64,000 nucleotides of DNA, taken from contig JAGRIE010000001.1 in NCBI GenBank assembly GCA_020443425.1, positions 186,001 through 250,000 of the forward strand. The letters run 5' to 3'. This stretch comes from Halioglobus sp. Lineage in GTDB: Bacteria > Pseudomonadota > Gammaproteobacteria > Pseudomonadales > Halieaceae. This document shows, one piece after another, positions 30,101-38,700 of the stretch. The position numbers were made by a program, and so were the translations under genes. The notes beneath the pieces were generated by a model. It worked only from the letters and a program-made list of their open reading frames with translations. It was not told where the DNA came from and ran no database searches. Every line of letters starts with the position of its first letter. Position 1 is the stretch's first letter.

Positions 30101-30546
30101 AGCGCGAAGGCCTGTACGGAGCGGCGCTGGAGACAGCCCTGGCCACTGTGCTCCAGTGTGTCGATATGGCCCTGCAGGCCGGCAGCAGCGGGCGCTGGGT
30201 ACTGGATTCCGGCCATGTCGAGGCCCATTGCGAGTGGCCGCTGACGACGGTGGATAGCACCGGCAGCATCCGCGATATTGTCATTGATCGCTGTTTCATC
30301 GATCGCGCCACGGGCCTGCGCTGGGTGATCGACTACAAGAGCAGCCGACCGGCTGAGGGTGAGTCGTTTGAGGATTTTGCCACGCGTGAGAGCGCGCTGT
30401 ACGCAGGACAGTTGCAGGTGTATCGGGACGCGGTGCGCTGCCTGGGCAACCAGCCGGTGCGGTGTGCACTGTTTTTCACTGCCCTCGGTCGCCTGTATAT
30501 TGTGAACACGCTCGACCTGCCCGAACTGAAGCCTGGAGAGAAGTGA
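27175..30546 (+). CDS. AddA-like UvrD-family helicase with RecB-type nuclease domain
   Basis: Superfamily 1A helicase-nuclease, 1123 residues from GTG 27175, whose first bases overlap the AddB-like stop. Walker A SAPAGSGKTELL lies near residue 25, ITFTRKAAAEMRERV near 60, Walker B ILVDEFQDT near 403, motif GDGMQSIYGFRGA after it, and LLTLHKAKGLEFDRVI and LLYVGATRA in the second helicase core. The C-terminal nuclease has WVIDYKSS near 1050. With its partner it likely replaces RecBCD in end resection. A shorter alternative start inside is not supported since the Walker A needs the N-terminus. The cobB start overlaps its stop. Confidence 0.9.
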   Translation: MTGIVDAAERSAAVNPLASVCVSAPAGSGKTELLIQRYLRLLSRVQRPEQILAITFTRKAAAEMRERVIQALQAARDNTPCDSPHQRVTRALAARALSADHQHGWQLVENISRFNIKTIDSFCAGLTRQMPVLSQFGGAVAIHDDVSPLYAEAVQALYTLLDEEHPVARDLEALLLHFDNNWERLQALLVSMLARREQWRDYVGLHHAPQEAESYLMATVGTLVSDDLRALSQVLAPYSEELLALARFSAGNLGEPVPSQLPGTDAEDLASWQKLRALLVTKKGDWRRKITKSEGFPAGRGEAQQRKLQWQELLVQLQEIDTLQQRLNGLQSLPVIQADDVSWQLVLHLSRLLPILAAQLLLVFQQHAAVDHSQVAQSALLALGEDDAPTELALRLDYQIEHILVDEFQDTAITQYELLHKLTRGWGEHNELHPEAPRTLMIVGDGMQSIYGFRGANVGLFLRARQEGFNGVALQFLELRCNFRSDKGIVDWVNEAFTLAFPAADDVYRSQVRYSPATAVRPAQRSPAVTACAFHGDSAREREIVFIGEQLAACLDDGNETIAVLGRSRSHLQPVIKHLKQRGIPYNAPDLDSLAESPVVVDLLNLCRALASDADRLAWMALLRAPWCGLTLDDLLCVAVAGESPPYTPIWSAMQQADLHHNLSDDGRARLSSILPVLRQAREKRDRLGLRAWIEQAWLGLGGPQCAPAVESLHDVESFLQLLEQAEAEGAGLDFEWLQRRLQKCFMNTGSAGGAVQLLTLHKAKGLEFDRVIIPQLDRAPRSDGRDILLWDEHSSAGGVRSFLLAADDHSAADSPTLYNYLRLQRRQKQQLEATRLLYVGATRAVRQLVLTASVSLDATSGLPRAPSSQCLLHPVWQTFCRQMTLVDPLPLPPSAVAVQAARPLLRLSRSSQAEPPAAQAQAQEAVGQPPPPAINNRERITGRVVHRALEELALMRALPTAAGTTERRRWRMALQREGLYGAALETALATVLQCVDMALQAGSSGRWVLDSGHVEAHCEWPLTTVDSTGSIRDIVIDRCFIDRATGLRWVIDYKSSRPAEGESFEDFATRESALYAGQLQVYRDAVRCLGNQPVRCALFFTALGRLYIVNTLDLPELKPGEK

Positions 30547-31265
30547 TGATAGCTGGCGTTGACTACCCTGTGGAGCGGATTGTCCTGCTGACGGGGGCGG
30601 GGGTTTCGGCCGAGTCCGGGCTCTCGACATTCAGGGATTCGGGCGGCCTGTGGGAAAACCATGATCCGATGGAGATCGCCACACCCGAGGCCTTTGCCCG
30701 GGACCCGGCGCTGGTGTACCGGTTCTACAACGCCCGCAGGAACCAGCTTCAGCAGGTTGCGCCGAATGCCGCTCACTGTGATATCGCGCGTCTGCAGGCG
30801 GAATTTCCCGGCGAGGTCTTCCTGGTCACACAAAACGTGGACGACTTGCACGAGCGCGGCGGCAGCCCACAGGTCTGCCATATGCACGGGGAGTTACAGC
30901 GAATGCTGTGCCTGGCGTGTCGCGAATCCTTCACCGCGCGGCAGGATTACGACAGCAGCAGCCGCTGTCCCGGTTGCAGGGCGCCGGGAGCCCTGCGCCC
31001 CGATATCGTCTGGTTCGGTGAAATCCCCTACCAGATGGACACGATCGAATCGCAGTTGCGCAACTGTGATCTGTTCATCGCGGTCGGCACCTCGGGGGTT
31101 GTCTACCCGGCGGCAGGCTTCGTGCGGCAGGCGCGGGCCGCCGGCGCGATGACTATCGAGATCAATCGCGAGGCCAGTGAAGTGAGCAGTTTTTTCCAGC
31201 AGCAGCGCTGTGGCTGTGCGACCAGTGAGGTCAGGTCGCTGGTGGAGGAGCTGCTGGCGGACTGA
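30546..31265 (+). CDS. cobB: NAD-dependent sirtuin deacylase (CobB type)
   Basis: Removes acyl groups from lysines using NAD. The 239-residue product has the NAD motif GAGVSAESGLSTFR, TQNVDDLHERGG, the catalytic His114 in HMHGEL, and zinc cysteines 122, 125, 141 and 144. Tyr61 and Arg64 (FYNARR) match the YxxR pair that lets CobB and SIRT5 bind succinyl or malonyl lysine. The ATG at 30546 shares its first base with the last base of the addA-like stop (TGATG), with GGAGAG upstream; an in-frame GTG one codon earlier is the alternative. This coupling to a repair pair is unusual. A terminator follows. Confidence 0.92.
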   Translation: MIAGVDYPVERIVLLTGAGVSAESGLSTFRDSGGLWENHDPMEIATPEAFARDPALVYRFYNARRNQLQQVAPNAAHCDIARLQAEFPGEVFLVTQNVDDLHERGGSPQVCHMHGELQRMLCLACRESFTARQDYDSSSRCPGCRAPGALRPDIVWFGEIPYQMDTIESQLRNCDLFIAVGTSGVVYPAAGFVRQARAAGAMTIEINREASEVSSFFQQQRCGCATSEVRSLVEELLAD

Positions 31266-31288
31266 GTCGCCGCCGCCAGCAGCCAATG

Positions 31289-31314
31289 GGCCTGCCTGGG
31301 TATCAGGCCTTTTT
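31289..31314 (+). terminator. Rho-independent terminator after cobB
   Basis: GGCCTG (31289-31294) / CAGGCC (31304-31309), 9-nt loop, then TTTTT (31310-31314). The hairpin overlaps the last codons of the convergent secreted-protein gene, so the downstream gene's 3' end doubles as the terminator. Confidence 0.6.
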
Positions 31315-31896
31315 CTCGATGCTGACAACCATCGATTCGGTAAACACCACGACCAGCTGCTGGGCGACAGCGACATCCGCCAGCTTCTCAGGCTCCACAT
31401 CCCCGATGAAATGCATGAAGCCACGTGAGTCGGTGACCACAACCAGGCCTTTGGCCTTGTCCAGCGCAGCAACAGTGACCACTGCGCGCACCAGCCGCGC
31501 AGTTTCGACCGAGCGGTTGCCGGCGTCACCGGTGACCGCACCCTCTGCCAGTACTTCCCATGGGCTCGCCAGCTCTGCCTCAGTGGGGGCTCGCAACTCC
31601 ACTTCGACCGCCGCGGAATAGGTACCGACCACGCGGTCGCCGACGCTGATAGCGGCCAGGTCGACGACGCCCTCCGGCGCGTAGACGGTAAAACTGAACA
31701 TACCGGAACTGAGCGTTATCTCGCGCGTGGTGGTGTCAATGGCACTCACCTCGGCTTCCAGTTCCGCACCCACAGCGCGACCCAGGCTTTCGGAGTCCGC
31801 TGCGGATTGCTGGGCAGTGGCGGGCAGTGCCGCCACCAGCAGGGTGAGCATGGCGATGTGCATACAGCGTGCAATGAACGGCTTTAGGGTACTCAT
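31303..31896 (-). CDS. Secreted protein of unknown function
   Basis: A 197-residue protein with a clear Sec signal peptide: basic start (MSTLKPFIARCMH), hydrophobic IAMLTLLVAALPATA and cleavage expected after ATA-QQ (about residue 29). The mature part is beta-rich and acidic, with EVSAIDTTTREITLSSGMFSFTVYAPEG resembling small periplasmic barrel domains, but no family can be named. The ATG at 31896 has AGGAG seven nt upstream. Probable location is the periplasm. It is monocistronic, flanked by convergent cobB and by rlmG 100 nt upstream. Confidence 0.75.
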   Translation of the reverse strand: MSTLKPFIARCMHIAMLTLLVAALPATAQQSAADSESLGRAVGAELEAEVSAIDTTTREITLSSGMFSFTVYAPEGVVDLAAISVGDRVVGTYSAAVEVELRAPTEAELASPWEVLAEGAVTGDAGNRSVETARLVRAVVTVAALDKAKGLVVVTDSRGFMHFIGDVEPEKLADVAVAQQLVVVFTESMVVSIEKKA

Positions 31897-31995
31897 GGTC
31901 GATCTCCTGTGACTTCAGATGACACTCTGGGCGCTAATATGGAACAGCGCTGATAACATACTACCAAGCCCGCTGCGAAAGCAACGTGCCCGAGC

Positions 31996-33126
31996 TCAGC
32001 GCTTGAGCGCCATAAAAACCGTAAATTTTGCGTTGCTCGCGCACTTCTCCACCGTTGAAAAGCGCTGCCGCAGCAGTGACAGGTAATCTAGGTGCCTGTT
32101 TGCCACCAGCAACAAGCGGCCGCCGGGCGCCAGTTCACGGGCGCACTGATCGAGTAGACGGCGTCCGGCAAAATCATTCACCGTGTGCTCCTGGTGGAAC
32201 GGCGGGTTGCACAGGATTAACTGTGGCGCGGGTCCCGCGTAGTCGGCCAGTCCATCACCGTGGTGGAACTCCAGCGCTGGCGCCATTGTGGAAAGAACCT
32301 GTCTCGCATTCTCCCTGGCCGACGCGATGGCCATGGCGGATTCATCACAGAAGACCAGCCGTTCCGCCAGCCCCTGTTTCGCTGCGACCAGCCCCAGCAC
32401 ACCATTGCCGCAGGCGAGGTCGACGACGGTCTCCGCCGCCGCCACACCCGCCAGCTGCGCCAACAGGAAACGGGTGCCGATGTCCAGCCTGTCGCGACTG
32501 AACACATTGGGCAGGGCGCTCAACCGGGCGTTGAGTTGGGGGCAATGGTAGGAGGCCTTGGGCTGTGGCGACGCAGTCCCGCAACGGTCATCCCTGGTCG
32601 CAGTGAACAAACGCGCCTTGCGCTGTCCGGGATGGCGCTGCGTGGGGCCGATGTAGCGCTCAAGGATCTGGGCTGTGTGCCGCGACAGGTGCTTGTCCAT
32701 GCCGGCCGCCAGCACCACCGTCCCCGGTGCCACACAGCGCGCAATCTCCGCCAGTTGGTATTCGAGGTAAGCGAGCTGCTTCGGGATGCGAATGACCACT
32801 GTTTCGACATCGCCCGGCGGTGCCGCGGTGCTCCAGACTACCGCTGTTGCAGGCCGGTTGTTGGCCTCTTCATTGCGGCGCAGGGCGTGCACAGACAAGG
32901 CCGAATCAGTCCAGAGTGCCCTGGGCTGCAGGGCGACACACAGCGCGCCAAACGCATCATTGGCTACTGTGATGCTGCCGCCGGGGGTGCCGCGCCGGTG
33001 TATCTCCTCCAGTGCAAGCTGGTCGGCACTGCACCAGGCGAGCAGTGTTTCGCCGGCACGCGCCGGATAGCGCGCGAGGTCGAGGTCGCCGTAGGGTGAT
33101 TCAAACCGCTGCTGGACAGGTGTCAC
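31996..33126 (-). CDS. rlmG: 23S rRNA (guanine-N2) methyltransferase RlmG
   Basis: S-adenosylmethionine-dependent enzyme of the RsmC/RlmG family, which methylates G1835 of 23S rRNA in E. coli. The 376-residue product (E. coli RlmG has 378) has an N-terminal inactive methyltransferase-like half and a C-terminal catalytic half with the SAM motif VVDLACGNGVLGLVAA and the base-amino-methylating motif NPPFH. RlmG rather than RsmC is favoured by the length and by the GMDKHLSRHTAQILERYIGPTQ region. The start is GTG 33126, with only a weak ribosome site. It is followed closely upstream by mltD on the same strand (30 nt). Confidence 0.88.
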   Translation of the reverse strand: MTPVQQRFESPYGDLDLARYPARAGETLLAWCSADQLALEEIHRRGTPGGSITVANDAFGALCVALQPRALWTDSALSVHALRRNEEANNRPATAVVWSTAAPPGDVETVVIRIPKQLAYLEYQLAEIARCVAPGTVVLAAGMDKHLSRHTAQILERYIGPTQRHPGQRKARLFTATRDDRCGTASPQPKASYHCPQLNARLSALPNVFSRDRLDIGTRFLLAQLAGVAAAETVVDLACGNGVLGLVAAKQGLAERLVFCDESAMAIASARENARQVLSTMAPALEFHHGDGLADYAGPAPQLILCNPPFHQEHTVNDFAGRRLLDQCARELAPGGRLLLVANRHLDYLSLLRQRFSTVEKCASNAKFTVFMALKR

Positions 33127-33156
33127 CGCGATTGGCCGTTACACAGCATATCGGCG

Positions 33157-34614
33157 CTAGCCCCCTTTGACGTAGAGCTTGAGTTCCTGGCCGGGTTTTA
33201 GATGGGCCTTCGGGTCGAGCGAGTTCCAGGCGATGATGTCGTCGACAGAGACCTTGAACTTGCCGGCAATGCGGTAGAGGGAGTCGCCCTCGCGCACCAT
33301 ATAGCCCTGCGGTGGATGCTCTCCCGCCGCCAGCAGTTCACCGATACCGGTGTCCGGGATTTTCAGCACTTCCCCGGCCTGGATGGTACTGCCCTCGATG
33401 CTGTTGATGTCCTGCAGAATCTCGACCTCGATGTCGAATTTCTGTGCGATCAGGTTGAGGCTGTCGCCGGGCTTGATGCGGTAGGTTTTCCACTGCACCA
33501 GTTCCTCGGGGCTGAGCTTGGCGATGTTGTATTCAAAGCGATCGGCGCTGCCCACCGGCACCAGCATCTCCAGCGGACGCCCGGGCAGGATGGTTTCACG
33601 CAGCTGTCCCGGGTTGAGCGCGCGCAGGGTGTCCAGGTCGACACCGGCCAACTCCGCGGCCCGTGACATCTGCAGCAGGCCGCCGGTTTCCACGACCTCA
33701 AACGAGGGCGCGTTCTGCACCTCAGGGATTTCTACATCGAAGCGCTCGGGTTCGGCGACAATCTGTGACAGGGCGATCAGCTTGGGGACGTAGTTGGTGG
33801 CTTGTCTGGGCAACTTCAGCGACCAGTAGTCCGTACCCAGCCCCTTGGCCTCATTGGCTTTGCGGGCGCGTTCCACATTGCCGGCACCGGAGTTGTAGGC
33901 GGCGAGGGCGAGAAACCAGTCGCGGTCAAACTGCTCGTACAGGGATTCCAGGTAATCCAGCGCCACGGTGGTTGAATCGCGCAGCGCCACACGGCCGTCG
34001 TACCAGGAATCCTGCTCAAGCCCGAGGTGGGCACCTGTCGCAGGCATGATCTGCCACAGGCCCGCCGCCCCCGAAGGGGAGGCCGCAAACGGATCCCAGT
34101 CGCTCTCCAACATGGGGATCAGCGCGATCTCCACCGGCATATTGCGCTTCTGTACCTCCTCGACGATGTAGTACAGGTAGTGATCGGCCCGGCCGGCCAC
34201 TTCGGGGACATGGGTGGAATGGCGCAGGTAGCCCTCGCGGGCCTTGTCGATTCTCACACTCTGGGTCTCCTGCCAGCGCAGGTCCTGCCGGATACGCTCC
34301 CAGAGATCCGAGGGCTGGTCCGGCGGCGATGCCGCATCTGGCTGGGCGGGTGTCGCAGCTGCGGCCGTTTTCGCGGGTTTCGAGGGCGCCGCCGGGGCTG
34401 CAGTTACCGCCGGCACTGGCACCTTCGCGGCGGGTGCGCCCCCAGGCTCTTCCGCTACTGCTGGTGGCTCCGCTGGGGGTTCCGGCACTGTCGCGGTGTC
34501 GACATCCGGTGTCGCCCCTGCCGGGATGTCTGGCTGCACCACTGTGGCAGCGCCTGCGTCACCGGCTCCCACCTGCGGCAGCGGCGTTTCACATGCCGCC
34601 AGCAGTACGAGCAT
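33157..34614 (-). CDS. mltD: Membrane-bound lytic murein transglycosylase D, start uncertain
   Basis: Outer-membrane lipoprotein that cleaves peptidoglycan glycan strands. Visible are a lipobox LLAAC, a long Pro/Ala linker (about residues 13-95), the SLT domain with catalytic Glu in IPMLESDWDPFAASPSGAAGLWQIMP, and two C-terminal LysM repeats (YRIKPGDSLNLIAQKF and YMVREGDSLYRIAGKF). The first ATG in frame (34614) leaves only seven residues before the lipid-accepting Cys, too few for a signal peptide. The frame stays open upstream and encodes KHIAGVLVAIS just before it, so real translation must begin earlier, without a standard start codon (see finding). Confidence 0.9.
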   Translation of the reverse strand: MLVLLAACETPLPQVGAGDAGAATVVQPDIPAGATPDVDTATVPEPPAEPPAVAEEPGGAPAAKVPVPAVTAAPAAPSKPAKTAAAATPAQPDAASPPDQPSDLWERIRQDLRWQETQSVRIDKAREGYLRHSTHVPEVAGRADHYLYYIVEEVQKRNMPVEIALIPMLESDWDPFAASPSGAAGLWQIMPATGAHLGLEQDSWYDGRVALRDSTTVALDYLESLYEQFDRDWFLALAAYNSGAGNVERARKANEAKGLGTDYWSLKLPRQATNYVPKLIALSQIVAEPERFDVEIPEVQNAPSFEVVETGGLLQMSRAAELAGVDLDTLRALNPGQLRETILPGRPLEMLVPVGSADRFEYNIAKLSPEELVQWKTYRIKPGDSLNLIAQKFDIEVEILQDINSIEGSTIQAGEVLKIPDTGIGELLAAGEHPPQGYMVREGDSLYRIAGKFKVSVDDIIAWNSLDPKAHLKPGQELKLYVKGG

Positions 34615-34659
34615 AGAAATGGCTACAAGTACTCCAGCTATGTGTTTGAAATATATTAT

Positions 34660-34984
34660 TTTACGTTCCTTTTCATGCCGCGATCAGTGGCTGCTGGAGC
34701 CACTGCATACGCGGTGCTAGCGTAAAATGAACACACAGGCGGTTGGCCCGCCCTGAGCTACGTTTCGGGCAGGTATAGACCCTGGCCCGAAGTGGTAGTT
34801 CCGCCGAAACATGCGCTTCACCGAGACAGTAAACCCGGGCGGAGCAGCCGCTATTTGCACGGAAGCGAAGGGCTTCAGCGCGTCTTGGCGTTCCAATCAG
34901 GTGAAAATACAGTAGTATGGCTCCCTTGAGTATGGGTCTGAACGCGGAGCCCCCCGAGACCTTGCGCAGGGAAACCAACTGTTA
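34660..34984 (+). promoter_or_regulatory. Intergenic region between mltD and yafS with candidate promoter
   Basis: This 325-nt stretch carries no convincing gene, although gloB occupies this place in E. coli. On the plus strand TTGGCG (34885-34890), 17 nt, TACAGT (34908-34913) is a good candidate promoter for the yafS-rnhA operon, 72 nt before its ATG. The imperfect dyad GCCCG / CGGGC near 34749-34783 is weak. The mltD promoter probably lies on the other strand here but no clear hexamers were seen. Confidence 0.4.
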
Positions 34985-35794
34985 ATGCGGCGAGATTGTA
35001 GCGACATTTTGACGGAACTGGAATGCTGGTACGCGCTTGACAGTGGCCAGTACCTGCTGGACGCGACCCGGCGCGCGATACAGGATCTGCTCGACACCTC
35101 TTTTGGCTACCATATCCTGCAATTGGGAGTCAGTGGCGGGCAGCAGCCACTGTGCCAGGGCAGCCCGATCAACCATCGCCTGTTCTGTGCCAGCAGCCCG
35201 GCGCAGGGCGTTAACCTGGTCGCCGACGCCGCGGAGTTGCCACTGGAAAGTGACAGTGTTGACGCAATCATCGCCCATCACTGCCTCGAGTTTGCCGCCA
35301 GGCCTCACCAGGTACTGCGCGAGATCCAGCGCGTGCTGACACCGCAGGGCCAGCTGCTGGTGGTGGGCTTCAACCCGTACAGCCTGATGGGCTGTAACAC
35401 CCGCGTGCGCGGTCTGCTGCGCGATCCGCTATGGGCTGCGCACCAGCCGGTGAGCGAGCATCGCCTCACCGACTGGCTGCACCTGCTGGGCTGCGAGGTG
35501 CTGGACACACGCTGGCTGTACGCGCTGCCGCCAGTGGGGCACGGGCGCCTTCGCCGCCTCATGAGTCACGGTGATCGCTGGGCGGCCCGGCACAACCTGC
35601 CGGTCGGCGGTGTGTATGTGCTGCATGCCACCAAGCAGGTGGCCGGCCTCAATCGCCCACGCCAGCCGCTGCTTGTGCGCGGCAAACGCCTGATCGGCCT
35701 GGTGCCAAAACCCGCACCGGTGCCAACGCCGACCCCCAGGGGCGGCTACCTCTCGACAGATATACCCCCCGACGAAGGAAGTCTTGCAGCTTGA
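34985..35794 (+). CDS. yafS: YafS-like SAM-dependent methyltransferase
   Basis: Class I methyltransferase of the Methyltransf_11 type, 269 residues. The fold is evident from the SAM-site region [13 protein letters not shown], the acidic-loop segment [26 protein letters not shown] and the post-motif [19 protein letters not shown]. Substrate unknown. The assignment to yafS rests on position: it sits between mltD and rnhA-dnaQ as in E. coli, where gloB-yafS-rnhA-dnaQ cluster. The stop overlaps the rnhA start by 4 nt. The C-terminal tail is proline-rich ([10 protein letters not shown]) and probably disordered. Confidence 0.75.
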   Translation: MRRDCSDILTELECWYALDSGQYLLDATRRAIQDLLDTSFGYHILQLGVSGGQQPLCQGSPINHRLFCASSPAQGVNLVADAAELPLESDSVDAIIAHHCLEFAARPHQVLREIQRVLTPQGQLLVVGFNPYSLMGCNTRVRGLLRDPLWAAHQPVSEHRLTDWLHLLGCEVLDTRWLYALPPVGHGRLRRLMSHGDRWAARHNLPVGGVYVLHATKQVAGLNRPRQPLLVRGKRLIGLVPKPAPVPTPTPRGGYLSTDIPPDEGSLAA

Positions 35795-36228
35795 AAAAAG
35801 TGGAAATTTTTACCGATGGTGCCTGCCGCGGCAATCCGGGGCCGGGAGGTTGGGGCGCTCTGCTGCGCTACGGCGAGGTGGAGCGCGAACTGTTCGGCGG
35901 CGAGGCCCTGACCACCAACAACAGAATGGAGCTGATGGCCGCCATCGAGGCGTTGAAGGCGCTGTCTGTGCCCTGCAGCGTCGATCTCACCACCGATTCG
36001 GTCTATGTCAGGAACGGCATCACCAGCTGGCTGGACGGCTGGAAGAAGAATGGCTGGAAAACAGCGGCGCGAAAACCGGTCAAGAATGTCGACCTGTGGC
36101 AGGCGCTGGATGAACAGAACCAGCGGCATGAGGTGAGGTGGCACTGGGTGAAAGGGCACAGCGGGCACGCCGAGAACGAGCGCGCCGACGAACTGGCCAA
36201 CCGGGGGATCGATGCGTTACCACGGTAA
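35791..36228 (+). CDS. rnhA: Ribonuclease HI
   Basis: Degrades the RNA strand of RNA:DNA hybrids, clearing R-loops and primers. The 145-residue product carries all active-site residues: Asp9 (FTDGAC), Glu47 (RMELMA), Asp69 (TTDSVY), His123 (KGHSGH) and Asp133 (RADELA), each one less than the E. coli number. The start is TTG 35791 overlapping the yafS stop, with AAGGAAG about 11 nt upstream. dnaQ follows in the same direction after 33 nt, a slight change from E. coli where rnhA and dnaQ are divergent. Confidence 0.96.
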   Translation: MKKVEIFTDGACRGNPGPGGWGALLRYGEVERELFGGEALTTNNRMELMAAIEALKALSVPCSVDLTTDSVYVRNGITSWLDGWKKNGWKTAARKPVKNVDLWQALDEQNQRHEVRWHWVKGHSGHAENERADELANRGIDALPR

Positions 36229-36261
36229 CCGGCCCCGCGACCGCGAGGAGGCCGCAACGCA

Positions 36262-36978
36262 ATGAGACAAATCGTACTCGACACTGAGACCACCGGGCTG
36301 GAAGTGTCACAGGGACACCGCATCATTGAGATCGGGTGTGTCGAACTGGTCAACCGTAAGTTGACGGGGAACCACTACCATCAATACGTCAACCCGCATC
36401 GAGAGATCGATCAGGGGGCGATAGAAGTGCACGGGATCACCAATGAGTTCCTGGCCGATAAACCTGCATTTGAAGTGGTCGCGCGGGCGTTCCTGGAGTT
36501 TGTACAGGGCGCTGAACTGGTCATACACAACGCTCCATTCGATATCGGCTTTCTCAACGCCGAACTGCAGCGCGCGGTAGGGCCCGACACCCGGCTGGAC
36601 GAGCTCTGCGCGGTGACCGACACACTTGTCATGGCGCGCTCGAAACACCCCGGCCAGCGCAATAACCTGGATGCGCTCTGCCAGCGCTATATGGTCGACA
36701 ACTCGCAGCGCGACCTGCACGGCGCCTTGCTGGACGCGGAGATCCTGGCGGACGTGTACCTGGCGATGACCGGCGGCCAGACCGCGCTGCAGCTGTCGGA
36801 ATCGGGCGCGGATAACGACGGCCAGACGCGCGCAGAACACCTTGTGCGACTGCCGGCCGGGCGCAGCCCGCTGCCGGTCATCGCGGCGACGCCAGAGGAG
36901 ATTGTCGCCCACGAGGCGCAGTTGCAGGCCATCGCTGCGGCCAGCGGCGGCCGCCTGCTATGGCGGGAGAAGCCGTAA
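36262..36978 (+). CDS. dnaQ: DNA polymerase III epsilon subunit (proofreading exonuclease)
   Basis: 3'-5' exonuclease that proofreads for DNA polymerase III. The 238-residue product has the DEDDh-family motifs: VLDTETTGL with Asp7 and Glu9, HNAPFDIGFLNAEL, and HGALLDAEILADVYL. The C-terminal region after about residue 185 is the segment that binds the alpha subunit in family members. The ATG follows GCGAGGAGGCCGCAACGCA. It ends facing nhaB, with a hairpin between the stops. Confidence 0.95.
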   Translation: MRQIVLDTETTGLEVSQGHRIIEIGCVELVNRKLTGNHYHQYVNPHREIDQGAIEVHGITNEFLADKPAFEVVARAFLEFVQGAELVIHNAPFDIGFLNAELQRAVGPDTRLDELCAVTDTLVMARSKHPGQRNNLDALCQRYMVDNSQRDLHGALLDAEILADVYLAMTGGQTALQLSESGADNDGQTRAEHLVRLPAGRSPLPVIAATPEEIVAHEAQLQAIAAASGGRLLWREKP

Positions 36979-36991
36979 CTGTATCGGGTAC

Positions 36992-37016
36992 ACGGCCGGG
37001 CAAATGCCCCGGCCGT
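36992..37016. terminator. Hairpin between dnaQ and nhaB
   Basis: A 9-bp stem ACGGCCGGG / CCCGGCCGT with a 7-nt loop sits between convergent genes; its right arm touches the nhaB stop codon. No T-run follows on the plus strand, so termination would be inefficient or Rho-assisted. Confidence 0.45.
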
Positions 37017-38521
37017 TAGAAAAACAGCGCCACGCAGGCCAGGCCGACACCACCCATTACCACGGTATAGGGCAGTGCCATGATGACCATACGGCCATAG
37101 GAGAGCCGGATCAGCGGCGCCAGCGCCGATGTCAGCAGGAACAGGAAGGCGGCCTGGCCGTTCGGTGTCGCCACGCTGGGCAGGTTGGTGCCGGTGTTGA
37201 TGGCAACAGCGAGATGGTCAAACTCTTCGCGGCTGATTGTCCCTGCATCCAGCGCCGCTTTCACCTCGTTGATGTACACGGTCGCGACGAACACATTATC
37301 GCTGATCATCGACAGGATACCGTTGGCCACGAAGAACATGGAGGGCCGCACATCCGAACTCATGTGCAGTACGGTATCGATGACGGGTGTGAACAGGTGC
37401 TGGTCATGAATGACCGCAACGACGGCGAAAAACACCACCAGCAGGGCTGTAAATGGCAGCGCCTCCTCAAAAGCCTTGCCCAGTTGATGCTCTTCCGTCA
37501 CGCCATTGAAGGACGTCAACAGCACGATCACCATCAGGCCGATCAGGCCGACCGCTGCCCAGTGCATGGCCAGGCCCATAATCAGTATCACAGCGACCAG
37601 GCCCTGGACCAGCAGTCGCGCATTGCTGCGGGTATTGCGCTTGCTCTCTTCCTTTTCCTCGTACTCCAGTAGCACCAGACGCACATTGTCGGACAGTTTC
37701 GCGCCGTAGCCGAAAAAGCCGGTCAGCTCCAGCAGGGCGCAGGTCATCAACCCGGCTACCAGCACCGGCGCGCTGACGGGCGCCATGATGGTGGCGAACT
37801 CAAGGAAGTCCCACCCCGCGACGGTGGCTATCAGCAGGTTCTGGGGCTCGCCCACCATGGTGCAGACCCCGCCCAGCGCCGTGCCGACGGCACCGTGCAT
37901 CAGCAGGCTGCGCAGGAATGCACGGAACTGCTCGAGATCCTCCCGGTGTAATTCCCCGACAGCGTCGTCAACGGAGCTGTCGTGAGCGTCGTCATTGTGT
38001 TTCTGGCCGGACGCCACCTTGTGATACACCGAGTAGAAGCCGACGCCGACGCTGATGAGAACAGCGGTGACGGTCAGCGCATCGAGAAAGGCAGACAGGA
38101 AGGCCGCCACCAGGGAGAACAGCAGGGACAAGACAATCTTCGAGCGCACCCCCAGCAGGATTTTCGTGAACACGAACAGCAGCAACTCCTTCATGAAGTA
38201 GATGCCGGCCACCATGAACATCAACAGCAGAATCACTTCGAAATTGGCGACTGTCTCGTGGTAGACCATTTCCGGCGAGGTCATGCCCAGCAATACCGCC
38301 TCAATCGCCAGCAGGCCACCGGGCTGCAGTGGATAGCAGCGCAGGGCCAGTGCCAGCGTAAAAATAAACTCCGCGATCAGGACCCAGCCGGTGACGAAGC
38401 TGCCGAGGGTCACCAAAATCAGGGGATTCAGCAGCAGGAACGCTACCAGAGTGCGCTTGTACCATTCTGGGGACGGGCCCAGGAAATTCTTCCACAGGCC
38501 GCGGGGCAGGCTTTCAATCAT
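37016..38521 (-). CDS. nhaB: Na+/H+ antiporter NhaB
   Basis: Inner-membrane exchanger that expels sodium at the expense of the proton gradient, consistent with a marine lifestyle. The 501-residue product has about 11-12 hydrophobic segments and the NhaB-specific stretches [14 protein letters not shown] near the N-terminus, [39 protein letters not shown] and [24 protein letters not shown] with [17 protein letters not shown]. Length matches E. coli NhaB (513). It is monocistronic and diverges from nudC across 179 nt. Confidence 0.94.
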   Translation of the reverse strand: MIESLPRGLWKNFLGPSPEWYKRTLVAFLLLNPLILVTLGSFVTGWVLIAEFIFTLALALRCYPLQPGGLLAIEAVLLGMTSPEMVYHETVANFEVILLLMFMVAGIYFMKELLLFVFTKILLGVRSKIVLSLLFSLVAAFLSAFLDALTVTAVLISVGVGFYSVYHKVASGQKHNDDAHDSSVDDAVGELHREDLEQFRAFLRSLLMHGAVGTALGGVCTMVGEPQNLLIATVAGWDFLEFATIMAPVSAPVLVAGLMTCALLELTGFFGYGAKLSDNVRLVLLEYEEKEESKRNTRSNARLLVQGLVAVILIMGLAMHWAAVGLIGLMVIVLLTSFNGVTEEHQLGKAFEEALPFTALLVVFFAVVAVIHDQHLFTPVIDTVLHMSSDVRPSMFFVANGILSMISDNVFVATVYINEVKAALDAGTISREEFDHLAVAINTGTNLPSVATPNGQAAFLFLLTSALAPLIRLSYGRMVIMALPYTVVMGGVGLACVALFF

Positions 38522-38700
38522 GGGGACTATCCGTAGGTCAACGCGCGCATTCTACGATATTCCGCCTTAATTTCCTAAATTTTGATGAGAATCCGGGTGT
38601 CGCGCCCACAGCGGACGGCTGTGACCTGCCATCGTCCTTGCCCCCGTGCGTGTGCAGTCATACTATAGCCGGTCCTTGCTTCGATCCCAGTGGAGAGCCG

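Noticed and set aside
24488-30546. The helicase/nuclease pair as an anti-phage defence system
   Set aside because: Domain content, the Fe-S staple and pairing match the AddAB-like recombination family, and no other defence gene is nearby.
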